DNA of 64,000 nt. Origin: Agrypnia vestita (Eukaryota; Arthropoda; Insecta; Trichoptera; Phryganeidae). The stretch spans positions 1 to 64,000 of the forward strand of contig JADDOH010002271.1 of NCBI GenBank assembly GCA_016648135.1, in the 5' to 3' direction. A program made the translations under genes and the position numbers. Under the pieces are notes generated by a model that had not been told where the DNA came from, did not search any database, and was given only the letters and a program-made list of their open reading frames with translations. Of this stretch, positions 22,346 to 33,720 are shown one piece after another (positions within the stretch are counted from its first letter, which is position 1; each line of letters starts with the position of its first letter).

Positions 22346-24388
22346 GAAAATAGAATCCTGTACAGATTGCTGGATTTTAAAGCTTCTTCAGGTAACTTCA
22401 GGCGTAGTTCCATATTTCGCAATCATTTTTTGTCATAGTGTCCATTATGCTCTTTCGACCTAATATTATTTCCTTAAGCCCTCGTATTCTAGCCTGTCCT
22501 ACAATCAATAATGACTTCTCATGTATTCGCCATCCTAGGCACATTGGAAATGAAAGGCGTATGACTGATTGTTCTCATGAAGTCGCGCGTGACGCGCAAA
22601 TAATGGGCGCGCCATGGGGATTAGGAATTACCAGACTGGAAGTTGAGTTTAGAATATTGAATCTCTATATTTATTTTAAACCTGAATAATTGATAAAAGT
22701 TTTCAACTAAAAATAAAAATGCTATTTCCTCTATTTATTTCAATATTCAATAAAATAGTCCTCCACCAGATTAATCAATATAGAAGGTGTATGAGGTTTC
22801 GCTAAAATACTATATATATATATATATATAGTATAAATATATATATAAATATATATTATATATATATAACTATATATATAAAGTACTTACAAATACATAT
22901 TTAGAAACGATGTAGTAATGACTTGTGTGTGAAATTCATGCATACTTACATATTTCTAAAATATTAAACAAAACAAAAAATAATTAATAATTTAGGAAGT
23001 TAAAACAATACAACACCTTTAATAAATGTCAAATAAACCGATATAATAGCGTATTTATATCCCACTGCATATATAACACTGAGTGTATAACATCTGTCTC
23101 ATTTAAAAATATGTGCTTCTACTGCTGCTTCCCATATGCAAGTTATAAACTTTGATGGGGCAGTAACAACAAAGAGAAAATGTAACTTTTTATTGTTATA
23201 CGTGTTAAAATATATTCCATCATGACAAAAAAAAATATCTGTTTGTCTTTTCTCTATATAATTCATCACCCTTTGACCGACCTAAGTAAATGGTTTGGGT
23301 GGTAATATTTTAGGATCCTGCGTAAAATATATTCGAACCCACTTCCTCCCCAAGGTGTTATATTGAAAGCCATCCGTTCCAAATTTCGCTTAATTACACT
23401 CTAGGATTCTGATAAAAATAAAATCACTCTACTGAACCCCTCTGCATAAATATTCTCCTGCTTGGAATAAATTATACATATTAATCTTTAGAACCAGAGC
23501 AATAGAAAGACGTCGACTCACCACCCTCTAACCTACCTATTTTAAATTAAAACTAAATCCGAATCTAGAACAGCGCCGGGCATAGACCACTAGTAGAAAG
23601 TGCTGTTTATCTATAAAAGGTGGGTAGATGTCTCAGTGTAGTTCTACCTCACCATGCGGAATCAACACGGTTGACGCGAGTCATGAATGCAAGCGCGGGA
23701 AATGCTTCGGCTTGTAGTAAAAGTTGGTGTTGCCGTTCGCTAACAAGAAAACCCCCCAACAGAGGTACATGAGACGGCAGGTACTAGATTTAGGTATTCG
23801 GGGTGTTGTTACGGAAACGTATAGCTGGATGCGCTTCGCTGCGGTCAACGTGGGAACATTGCATTAACCGTTTGACAGCAGTTTGAAATTGGAAGTGCAA
23901 TCCTCGGAAAAATTTAAAAAATATCTCGCAATGCACCATATTCGTACTAAGGTTAGAAATATACTTTTTTTAATACTTTTCGGTCTAAGAGATATTAATT
24001 ATATATTTTAATATTTCAAAATAAATACTTTATAACAACACTTAATAGTAGTAGTAAAATTGATAACAAAGGAACGCAATATAAGACGTTTAGATACTAG
24101 CCTTCTATTCTTTTTTTTGCACAGTACCCATGAGAAGATTTTCCACTGTACTCTATGGTTTGCTTTCTCTTCCATGGTTTGCCTCCCCACGTCGGTTCCG
24201 CTGTGGTACCCATGTTAATCTTTGGTGTCCTGAAATCTAGCATTAACAATGGCCAGCTCAGTGAAGCCTTTAAGACTTTTATGGGTGTTAATTGCTTAAT
24301 CGAATTGTCGCAAAATGTCGTCGTAAGGCATTTTTTAAAAAAAAAATTTTTGTTGTCATTAAGTGTTGTGTTTTTAAAAAATTTCTCA
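22346..24388. other. No gene recognised
   Basis: Contains the AT microsatellite at 22808-22881. The stretch 23560-23880 is less AT-biased; a TATAAAAG and a TCAGT lie there but no gene follows (see rejected items). Open frames at 22438 and 24097-24406 have no recognisable features. Poly(A)-like and T-rich stretches precede the 82-bp array. Confidence 0.4.
22808..22881. repeat. TA-rich microsatellite
   Basis: Runs of (TA)n interrupted by GTATAAATA and TAACTA. Simple sequence only. Confidence 0.9.
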
Positions 24389-24872
24389 GGCATAAGTGAC
24401 CATTGATTTAATTATTGTTTTACAAATAAGCAGTTTTCTTCGACAACTCTAGCAGTCGCTTCAAACCACAGGCATAAGTGACCACTGATTTAATTATTGT
24501 TTTACAAATAAGCAGTTTTCTTCGACAACTCTAGCAGTCGCTTCAAATCACAGGCATAAGTGACCACTGATTTAATTATTGTTTTACAAATAAGCAGTTT
24601 TCTTCGACAACTCTAGCAGTCGCTTCAAATCACAGGCATAAGTGACCACTGATTTAATTATTATTTTACAAATAAGCAGTTTTCTTCGACAACTCTAGCA
24701 GTCGCTTCAAATCACAGGCATAAGTGACCACTGATTTAATTATTGTTTTACAAATAAGCAGTTTTCTTCGACAACTCTAGCAGTCGCTTCAAATCACAGG
24801 CATAAGTGACCACTAATTTAATTATTGTTTTACAAATAAGCAGTTTTCTTCGACAACTCTAGCAGTTGCTTA
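24389..24872. repeat. 82-bp tandem array, six units
   Basis: CATAAGTGACCA(C/T)TGATTTA starts at 24391, 24473, 24555, 24637 and 24719, and a copy with one change (CTAATTTA) at 24801: an exact 82-bp period. The unit continues ATTATTGTTTTACAAATAAG, CAGTTTTCTTCGACAACTC and TAGCAGTCGCTTCAAATCAC. Differences are single bases (T to C in the first unit, one G to A in the fourth). The last unit ends in CAGTTGCTTACAG. There are no variable spacers, so this is a minisatellite. No frame is maintained across units, since 82 is not a multiple of three. Confidence 0.97.
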
Positions 24873-25655
24873 CAGATATCTGCAATCTGCTAGATTCAAT
24901 TCAATGCAATTCAACTTAAAGGCGGATTTTCACTCCAGTTTAGCATGTTCATGTAAAATATTATGAACTTCTTCACATACATGTTGACCTATGAAAATAT
25001 CCCGGGGTGCCTTCTAAGGTTTTTAAATGCTGTCCTATCGTGACATCATCAATAATGTCTTTTTTTTCAGGATGATGCCACGGTCTCCTTGCTTTTATAA
25101 TTTATTTAAATCGTCTTATATATTATAGTAAACAATGAACATTAGTAAACACAGGCTATTATGTTTTACGAGCTTATAACACGTAGAGCGTGCGTATTTA
25201 CAACTGTTCGTTGGTTCTTCTGATCACTTACAACTGCTTTAGATTACTATTTTAATTATAATTTTCATTAGTCTTACAAGCTTTAAGATGTTGTTTTTTC
25301 AAATTCTGTTAAAGGTTTCCTCTGTTAACGCTTTTCACACCCTGTTTGAAGTCAAGAAATGAGTCGTTGGGTATCAAAACCTACCCAATCACAATTTTTG
25401 TTTTTTTTTTTCGATATGAATGTCCATACATTAACTAACTAATCATTAAAACATTTTTAATATTAGTAAACTATCATAACAAATATCAATCTGGAATTGT
25501 TTCTTGTTAAAAATCAGCTTGAATTTCAAATCCTTCCTTTTTTAACCCAAAAAATATAAAACTCATGTCACAAAAAGTTGAATCATAAACTTATTTTTGC
25601 AATACGAAAATTTCCTTGGCATAGACTTATTCGTAGACAAAAAGTATATTCTTAA
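24873..25655. other. No gene recognised
   Basis: AT-rich sequence with no supported feature. Confidence 0.4.
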
Positions 25656-26284
25656 GGGGCCCCAGTACACGAATTTCGTATTTGCTCTCGATTTTGCTAA
25701 ATTCAACGTAAACTCATTAAATCATTTTGCAAAACCCGTAGCTAAACACGCTTTTAATCAATTTTATCACGATAGATCCATTTACTCTTGAAGCATTTCC
25801 TTAAAAAAATATTAACAAATATATTGTTATAACATCAAAAAAATTATAAGCTCGAAACACTATTTTAGTTTTCATGCAATAGAGTTATCTTTGGTACAAT
25901 TAATCTCGTACATTTTAAATAAAGACCAAATATTTTATTTACAAATTGATTTATACAGTTTAAAAAAGAAGTGGTGCTATTCAAACATTAGTATTTTTCA
26001 ACAAGTTGTTAAATATATCGTTTTAAAAAAGACAAAAATTAAACGTTATATTTCCTATATTGCAGTTTCCATAAAACCATTAAAATATTGATTATTTTAA
26101 TTCAATTTTACATTCGTACTAAGAAAATTTCACTGTTATTATCATAAAAATATTCAAAAAATTATATCTCATACTCAATAATTCGAATTAATTAAATCGT
26201 ATCGCGAGAGCCCGCGCACTTCAGACTATAATTTTCATTTCAGCAAAATCGAGAGCAAATACGAAAATCGTGTACTGGGGCCTC
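25656..26284. mobile_element. 629-bp non-autonomous element with ~45-bp TIRs
   Basis: The left end (GGGGCCCCAGTACACGA, then TTTCGTATTTGCTCTCGATT) and the right end (complement, ending TCGTGTACTGGGGCCTC) form terminal inverted repeats of about 45 bp with a few mismatches. The interior is AT-rich with no transposase. Flanks are TTAA on the left and GTAA on the right, so a TTAA (piggyBac) or other duplication cannot be proven. The class is left open. Open frames inside (25597, 25891) start outside the element or are AT-rich noise. Confidence 0.8.
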
Positions 26285-26336
26285 GTAAGCAAAAACAAAA
26301 ATAGTGAATTCATAAAATAGTAAAACCAACGAACAA

Positions 26337-26402
26337 TGCACACGTAAGCGCACACACCCACACGCACACACACGCATGCACACACACCCAAACACACATA
26401 CA
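26337..26402. repeat. CA-rich microsatellite
   Basis: CACACACCCACACGCACACA and similar. A minus-strand open frame over it (reading VCVCVRVGVC) is an artefact of the repeat. Confidence 0.95.
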
Positions 26403-28759
26403 TTACATTTAAGTAAGTAATTTTATAGATATTATAAGTGATAAATAGACGTATGGAGCAGATATTTTTCAAATGTTTAAATTTTTTTTTGTTAAACATT
26501 TTCATGCATTATAAGCTTCAATTCAAATAAAAAAACATATATAGGTTTATCCAAATTCACTACAATAAAACATTTTCATTTCTTAATAAAAATTTCAAAA
26601 ACGTACAATAACATTTTTCACTCTTATTTCACTACACTCCTGATAATGCAATGAATATATTTACTTGAACTTCAAAATCAATTTAAATCCAAGTACTATA
26701 TTTCAAAAGCAACCTAAATCCTTGCCTTGGTGTCAAAATGTACTTAAGTCTATACATCGAATTTTTAAATAATTTACTTTAAGTCATGTTATTTCAATGT
26801 TATACATATTTTTAATTCCTTATTCTATCACTTTTTATTTCATCATATTCAAGTTACATGATGTAGAAATTATTTTTTGATTTGCCAAAAAAATTATTTA
26901 TGGCGTTCGGTACAAAGGTTTTGATATTCAACTGCTCAAATATAAACAGATTTTGAATACCATGTTGTATTCATATGTAATGAATTTGTTGGGTTGAAAG
27001 CCACATAGGTACAAAAATTTATACGAAATTTAAAAAAGTGATGAATTATATCATTCTGCATTGGAAAAGTATTCGAAGCTAGCGCATCGCTTTTTAGTAG
27101 CTAGTTTATATAAAAATGTGCATTAATATGCACATTTTTATTACAAGGAATTTTATTAATAAATACCAAAACTAACGGTGTTCATTATGTAAAGGAGTAA
27201 GTTTATTTGTTTGTCCGAATAATGGATGGGAATATTTTAATTTTTATTATGAAACCATTAATTTGTTAACTATTTTAATGGAAATTTTGCAGGGTTTAAT
27301 CAATTATTATATGAAGGAATACACCGATTCATTGAAATACAAAAATGATTTTATGGTAACAAAGCATTATTAATACAATTATTTTTCTTAAAGAATATTT
27401 TGCGGTTTGGTTAATGAAGAAATTGAAACAAAATAAATGGAATACAACTTTTAGTTACGGCAACAATAGCAGTAAAAGAATTTTTACCATAATTTGATAG
27501 TTTCAATAATTTTATGCTACTATTTACTCTTAATCGTACTGTAGTTTCCAGCGGTTACTATGTTATGTTTATGGGAAAATAATTTAACGCTTAGACTACC
27601 TCAATGTGCACGTTGTGCAAACAATGTTTTTTAATGTCCATTACTCACTAGTGTTAAGTATTTCAAGCCTTATCCCTCTTTTCAAGAACTCTGTACCTAC
27701 GTATTTGACGTCGCATCGCAATCACAAACAATAGCTAAGAATTTATGCATTCCCGCCGAGTCTAGATGAGGCTTGATATATTTTTTCTGTTATTTTTTAA
27801 TGTTACTTTGAAAATGTATAGCAAACAATGAGTTTATGATGCCACCATTGTTAGGAATACGAAACACGCTAAAAATATAAGAAAAAAACTTAAGCTCGTA
27901 ATGGAATGCTCCAACCTAAGAAATAATATTTATGTTTTAATAATGAAATGGAGGTACTTAAAGTGTAGGAAATTTATTTCAACGACAGGATTATGAAACA
28001 AATTTTCCGAAAAACCATTGGATTACCACTATTCTGTAAGGAACATTGTTCCTAGTAAATAAAAATCTATTTTGAATACTATAATTAATTGTGTTTACAA
28101 ACCTTTAAATAAATTTCGCTTATTATTTATTTTATAATTTTATTTCTTTATTCTTATAATTTTATATTATAAAAGATACTGTGCAAAAATAATTATTTGT
28201 GAAAAAAACTGTCAATACACTTTCTGGAAAATAATACTTTCGTAAATATTACTGTTATTGACGTTAATAACATATTTATTTTGGGATATTTTGCTTTTAA
28301 ATAACATACTATTCTAAACAATTTTAAGTTATCTATGCCATGTCCTATCAGAGGTCGGCGGTCATACGGGTGATTATGACTATATTCGCTGCTGCACGGA
28401 AAAACTCGACGAAAAACAACGAAAAACTTGTACCGGTCCCTCAAGTGACGCAGCCATAAGTGCGGCGTCTTTTTACTCTTCTTTTACCACTTATTTTCAC
28501 CTGGATAATCAGTTAGTTTAGTCTATATTTTGGTTCTCTCATAATAGGTCCAAGAAACATAAGATTTCTTATCTTGACTATCTGCAGTACCTACTTCTCG
28601 GTCTTTCTCTATAGAGCCACATCTCAAAAGCTTCGACTTAAGTCATCAATTTTACTCATAAACTCATAAGTTATCACTAAATTTATTTCATATACAAAAA
28701 TATTTAGCATATTTCAAATACTTATCTACCTTTTAACCTTTTTTTAAAGGCACTCTGCA

Positions 28760-28761
<2 letters not shown>
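26403..28761. other. No gene recognised
   Basis: AT-rich. A perfect 12-bp-arm palindrome with a 4-nt loop lies at 27112-27139 (AAAAATGTGCAT and its complement). A minus-strand 83-codon frame (28193-28444) has no recognisable domain. Confidence 0.4.

Positions 28762-28793
<32 letters not shown>
28762..28793. repeat. (TA)n microsatellite
   Basis: Uninterrupted AT dinucleotides, directly upstream of a GC-richer region. Confidence 0.97.
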
Positions 28794-28796
<3 letters not shown>

Positions 28797-28951
28797 AGTT
28801 TGATCGATCTGACGGCACGGCTGTTCGATGAATATTAATCGGGCCTAGATCGAGTTCAAATTCTTCACTCTGGTACGTAAATCATACAGCATTTATCCTC
28901 ATCTCCCGTGTATTGTGTTGGTGTTATTGTCTAATGTTTAATCTCCTACAG

Positions 28952-29146
28952 GGCTCGATTAACTTTACCGATTGTCTACCCGAAAGTCTGCCCGATAGTC
29001 TACCCGATGAACTTCGGAAATCTGGGCACAGCCCCCGGACGAATCCCGATAGCGCCCGCTGGTTGGGTGAGGCAGGAAATATTATCTGGAGAATGGAGTT
29101 CTCCGAGTCTCATGGTCTTCACGAGGAGGGGCTTCGGAGATGCTGA
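28952..29146 (+). other. Candidate exon, unknown protein
   Basis: A good 3' splice-site context (branch-like TCTAATG, pyrimidine-rich TTTAATCTCCTACAG) ends at 28951, and the frame is open in phase 0 from there to a stop at 29144-29146, giving 64 codons. It starts GSINFTDCLPESLPDSLPDE, encoded by three 12-bp units at 28974, 28986 and 28998, and continues polar with RWLGEAGNIIWRMEFSES. Base composition is clearly less AT-biased than the surroundings up to about 29700. I do not recognise the protein. It could be a host exon, part of a retroelement, or chance; there is no upstream exon in view. Confidence 0.25.
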
Positions 29147-31130
29147 CCCGATGGCGGAGTCGTTTCACGTTCATGTCGGCTCGTGATTGGTGACGGGCCT
29201 AACATAGGAGCGCGACGGAGGTCGTGATGAACTCAGTATCGTCCGATTTATTCACTTCTATAGTCCAAGTGGGTATCAGTTATTTTTGATCACGATGAGA
29301 TCACACTACCATCGTCTGCGAGACGCTCGACCAGGAAGACGTGGCATCCCAGTCATCTTCGCTGCATCGTCAGCCACTAAATTCTTTCTTCTGTGCGCCG
29401 ACAGTGACATTTTAGTTTGATAAGAAATGAGTGCGGTATCCACCTGTATTGTATTATTTATTTGCCTTGTATTTTGCGGATATTTTGATTTTATTTGTCT
29501 TTCCGCCGGCCGTAAGGCCCAAAGTTGATACTGTGTAACCTTTCTTATTTGACAATTTAAATCTGTCATTCCGGGACCTTACGGCGGCAATGTTTTTGTT
29601 AATATTGTTTGTTTGATTTTGCGGCGTAGACCGCTGCCGATTTCCGATAAATTGCACTTCTGTTATGAATTTATGTAGGCTCGCGGGGCGGCAGTGACCG
29701 CCACCACAATGAATTCATATAATATTTTAAACTTTATCATTAAATTGTTAAATGCAATATCCTCTTTAATTGTGATGAGAGATTTCCCCAGGAGTCCTGG
29801 TACACACACAAACATACACACACGATTGACACACACACTGCACTTTACACAACTGTATATGAGGGAGTTGGTTGTCGGAATCATGGACGAGCTGAGGTTA
29901 ATCTGAGATGGTCGTGCTCTGCCGGTCTGAAATAAGTTGGTGATGCTCGCGATACAATTTTTAGCACCTATTAGGATTTTTAACTCACTTTTGTTCTGGC
30001 TCTTGTCCCGAACAGTCGGGTTTACTCGTCCGGTTTTGGGCAGGATTCAAAATAGAAGGCCCTTGAGAATGAATAGTGCTATCTATTCGAAACGTCGGGA
30101 GTGTAAAAGTCCTTTTCAGGACTATTTGACGCGGGTTCCCCCAGAAAATAATTGTTAATCTTTTACCCGTGAAAATCTTAAATATAACATATATATACGG
30201 TGAATAAAAAAATATAATATTTGAAATGGAGAAATTTAAGGCTAAAAGAGAATCAGTGGTGTATACTGATGTTAACATGCTGCAGATACCCATTAAGGGA
30301 ACACTCACCAGCAAAATAGACCTCATCGGTCGCCTATCAGTTCGTATCGCATAATGTATTTTTTGCGGCGAAAGGAAGCGAATGAAAGGCGAGCTTCCGG
30401 CGCCTATTTAAACCAGAAAATTCGATAAAGAAAAAACATCTCTCACAGAAAAATTAAACTGTCAACCCGTTTGGCAAGTGATAGGTCAACTATTCCCATG
30501 AAAATGACACAACCAAGCGTACGACCCTCAATTTCTGTAGGCTAACCTCTCAACATTAATGGCTGCGCGTGGCATAAGAAGAAGATAGCGTGTGCTACAA
30601 ATATTCAAATAGATAGAACTGGTTACGTTGTCTTAAAACAAAAAAGAAGGAAATCAATCGAAAACTGCGACCTAAAAAGTATCAATGTAAAGAAAGAAGT
30701 TTGCAAATATCGTATTGGCTTCCTCAATACGAGGGCGGTACAAGACGTCGTAAATAGAAAAACTACCATTTCAAAATTGTTGTGTGAGACTTCAAAACTA
30801 GAATTGGATTCTACAAAAAGAATGATAGCTTTGAAGGAACCTTAATAAATATATCCGCTTAAAAATTCATTAGAAAACTGATCAAAAAAAACTCTTAACC
30901 ATAAATGAGAATAGAGTTTGAAATAAATATTCCGTGTTTTATTTAGTCTACGAATAATATGTATTAAATACCAATTTATTAAAATCGGAGTTTCACTAAT
31001 ATTGATACGTGCTGGAATAATACGATGGTGGAATTTTAATTATTTGTTATTATTTCGTAGAATGGTTTGTTTAATGCAGTGAAAAGATGAAAATTCTTCT
31101 ATTCCCTTTTGTAAGGACAAGGGGTAAAAC
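29147..31130. other. GC-richer patch then AT-rich sequence, no gene called
   Basis: 29147-29700 remains GC-richer and carries two overlapping minus-strand frames (29306-29569 and 29454-29657) rich in basic and N/Q residues, with an inverted repeat (CCGCCGGCCGTAAGG, 29503-29517, facing CCTTACGGCGG, 29578-29588) inside. They might be gag-like or chance. At 29800-29840 there is a short CA-rich run. Overlapping frames at 29937-30326 have no recognisable features. The rest is AT-rich. Confidence 0.3.
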
Positions 31131-32957
31131 CCCCAATTATTGGCACTTTAAGCAACCTTGTAACTTTGCTTTGTTGAATTGTCTGCTTTTATAAGTCGAC
31201 CACTCCTTTCGTTCGGTGTCCATTTTCTTAATATAGTAAAAATTATTTATGAAAATTATTAGATTATCAAATAAAATAATATTCAATGATACGCCTGCAC
31301 TTTTCCAATTATTGGCATGCTTTGTCCCTATATTGGCACATAAATATCCAATTATTGGCACCATTTTGATTCAATGAATTCTTCATTTATGCAGGCAGGT
31401 AGCTAGTACATAAGACTACTATATAAGTTTCCTTTTAGGGAGCGTCCATAAACCACATGGCATGAACAAGGGAAGGGGGAGGAGGGTTTAGGTGGAATTC
31501 TACGCTGGGCTACGAGAGGGGAGGGGGGTGGTCATAGCCGAGTTACGTAATTCTTTCATTTATTTTATTAGCCACAATTAAAAAGAGAGAAAATGCGCGA
31601 TAGATAAATCTGCGCAGATTGATTTGCACATAATCAATAATTTTCAAAAATAGAAGAGTAAACAGCACAGCAGCAACAAAAAGGTAAGAGAAAACAGCAC
31701 ATTTTTTCTGGAATTAATAGGAATATGTTCCACTCGGGGGAGTGGGGGGAACAAATCAAAAGCCACGTTAGGGCTACGTGGGGGGAGGAAGAATTTCAAA
31801 TGAGTTCAAAATGCAACCACGTGGTTTATGGACGCTCCCTTATATCGGACAATACTTTTATATGTTTTGATTCTGGTATCACTAATTTATTGTTTTTTCT
31901 TAATGGTGCATTTTTTTTATCATTTTTGCTTTCTTTTCTTTTATTTCCAACTTTTTTTCTCTTGAAGCCTTTCTTTTATCTATTGCTTTCTGTTTACGTT
32001 TCTTTTATTCATTTTTTTTATTCACATGACATCAAAATGTAGGTTTTTGTCATAAAATTTTTAAGCCTTAGATTATCCACATGTTTTCAAAGCAAGCTTT
32101 TTACTCATGACATTTTCACTGTTTTGATATTTGTTTTTGAATTCTTTGGTGTACCTTTTCTTCTTAAGAGGTTTATCTGATTCTATTTCAAGCGTTTTAT
32201 AAATTCTTAACTACAATAAATAAAAAATATATAAAATCACTTACATGAGTCAACAACCTTACTAAAATGTTTATAAAATTGAAATGTTTTCCACAATCGA
32301 GTTTCCGTTTTCTAAAACAATTATTGAAGATCTACAGGTAATTAAAACATAAACCCTAAAACTGGAAGAAGAGATTTTTTTTTATATGAACAACCAATTA
32401 TTGGCACTATTTAATCTATTATTGGCACCATGCCACAAATAGGATTATTAATTATTGGCACCCTGTCAGTTTTTGGATACATCTACAGGAAACTTATTTT
32501 TTGAAATAATATGCATTCATAATTGGAAACTATATAAATTTTTTATTTTTTATTTATTTTTTAATTTTATCCTATTTTTGTCACCCTGTGCTAATATTGA
32601 GAAAAATAAAATTATTGACACTCTTTATTTTGACATAAATATAAATTTGAGTTGAACATTTAGTAAATGGTGTGTGTAAATAAATTACCACATTAGCAAA
32701 TATATCAATACTTAATGAGAAATGATTAGTACTCTTATCTTAACAATTTATTTCGGAAATGGCTTCTTTTTTACTGAATAAGAACAAATCAGTTCAAAAA
32801 TCTCATATTTCATACCGCAAAACACAGAGTTTATATTTTTAGTGTTGCCAGAGAGAGAAATATTACAGTTTTTATATTTTGGAATTCTATGTTGTTTTGA
32901 TCCTTACAATACTTATATTTTGTATTTAAAGTCGAAAGTGCCAATAATTGGAGGAGT
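31131..32957. mobile_element. Putative element with ATTATTGGCAC repeats
   Basis: CCAATTATTGGCACTT lies at the left edge (31133) and its complement AAGTGCCAATAATTGG at the right edge (about 32937-32952). Between them CCAATTATTGGCA(C/T) or ATTATTGGCAC recurs at about 31309, 31348, 32393, 32415 and 32449, plus a weaker TATATTGGCAC at 31331. Such terminal plus subterminal motif clusters are typical of DNA transposons, where they bind transposase. No transposase was recognised; a minus-strand frame at 31137-31364 ends inside the left motif. The extent is inferred from the outermost motifs. Confidence 0.4.
31438..31839. mobile_element. PIF/Harbinger-like (Tourist-type) MITE
   Basis: The 402-bp element has terminal inverted repeats GGGAGCGTCCATAAACCAC (31438-31456) and the exact complement at the right end (31821-31839), flanked on both sides by TTA (31435-31437 and 31840-31842). 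A 3-bp TTA target duplication and GGG-initial ends are the signature of PIF/Harbinger. Subterminal regions have G runs (GGGGAGGGGGGTGG; GGGGGAGTGGGGGG). There is no coding. It sits inside the ATTATTGGCAC region, so it is the younger insertion. Confidence 0.85.
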
Positions 32958-33549
32958 GCCAGGATTATGGTAGTTTAACCCTAATACTTTTGGTCAAAAA
33001 AATTAATAATGTATGTAGGTTCTACAAATAATGACTGTCTTCTTACTGCAAAACTAAAATTATTCAATACCTCTTTTTATTTAAAAAAAATTATTCAATA
33101 ATTATTGAATAGTTTTACTTTGATTTTAATAGTGACAAGTGTCTACAATTTACCTGATTAGGAATAAAATCAATTTCTAGAGGCATACACGATATAAAAT
33201 TGAAAATAATTATCCGAATAATCAAAGCATAACCTCCCCCAAATAAACAATTCTTCCGCACTGATCAAACATAGATCAGTTCTCCCTCTGCATTCGATAT
33301 AATAGCGTTTAAGTAGATAAAATATCGTATATTTTCATTCACTATCTTTTCGCGTATATGAGTCATTTTTTCAGGCGTTCGATGAGGTTTAAAGGGTTAT
33401 ACAATACGTCAAAAACTAAATGATATTGTAAGTTTTGTGTTTAAGACACTTCTATATTTTATATCATTACATGCTGCGAAATCTATGTTACTATGAAATG
33501 GTAAGAAACATAGCTGTCTCTAGCATAGTCCCTTTAAATATTTGAAAGA
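32958..33549. other. No gene recognised
   Basis: AT-rich sequence, no supported feature. Confidence 0.4.
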
Positions 33550-33720
33550 AAACGGATTTAAAACATATTTACAACTTTCAAAAATTTAATAATCTGTAGA
33601 AATTCTTATGGAGGAATTGGCGAATGATGCATTATGTAAAGTGGTCATTTTAAACGGCTCGTACAGGTCATAAACCCTGGCTCACCCTAAAAAGACTGTA
33701 GGACTTCTATGATTTGTGTT
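33550..33720 (+). mobile_element. GTCTCACAGAGAC foldback family, diverged copy
   Basis: Matches the complement of 60505-60710: ACAACTTTCAAAAATTT, GCATTATGTAAAGTGGTCA, CGGCTCGTACA, ACCCTGGCTCACC and AAAAAG in order. The terminal motif is degraded (GACTGTAGGACTTC). No palindromic second arm was seen. Confidence 0.65.

Noticed and set aside
23622..23647. TATAAAAG followed by TCAGT as a core promoter
   Set aside because: Spacing is short for TATA to initiator (about 23 bp), and the frames after it stop within 6 and 29 codons; no gene follows.
24389..24872. Possible CRISPR-like array
   Set aside because: The whole 82-bp unit repeats with no variable spacer and the genome is eukaryotic; it is a minisatellite.
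26221..26505. 94-codon cysteine/valine-rich protein
   Set aside because: It is read from a CA repeat and a TIR of the 25.7-kb element.
29985..30326. 113-codon minus-strand frame starting with a hydrophobic, signal-like segment
   Set aside because: No family recognised and an equally good frame overlaps on the other strand; could be revisited with RNA data.
31849..32042. Small membrane protein (F/L-rich frame)
   Set aside because: The frame is read from T-rich low-complexity sequence and begins inside the MITE.
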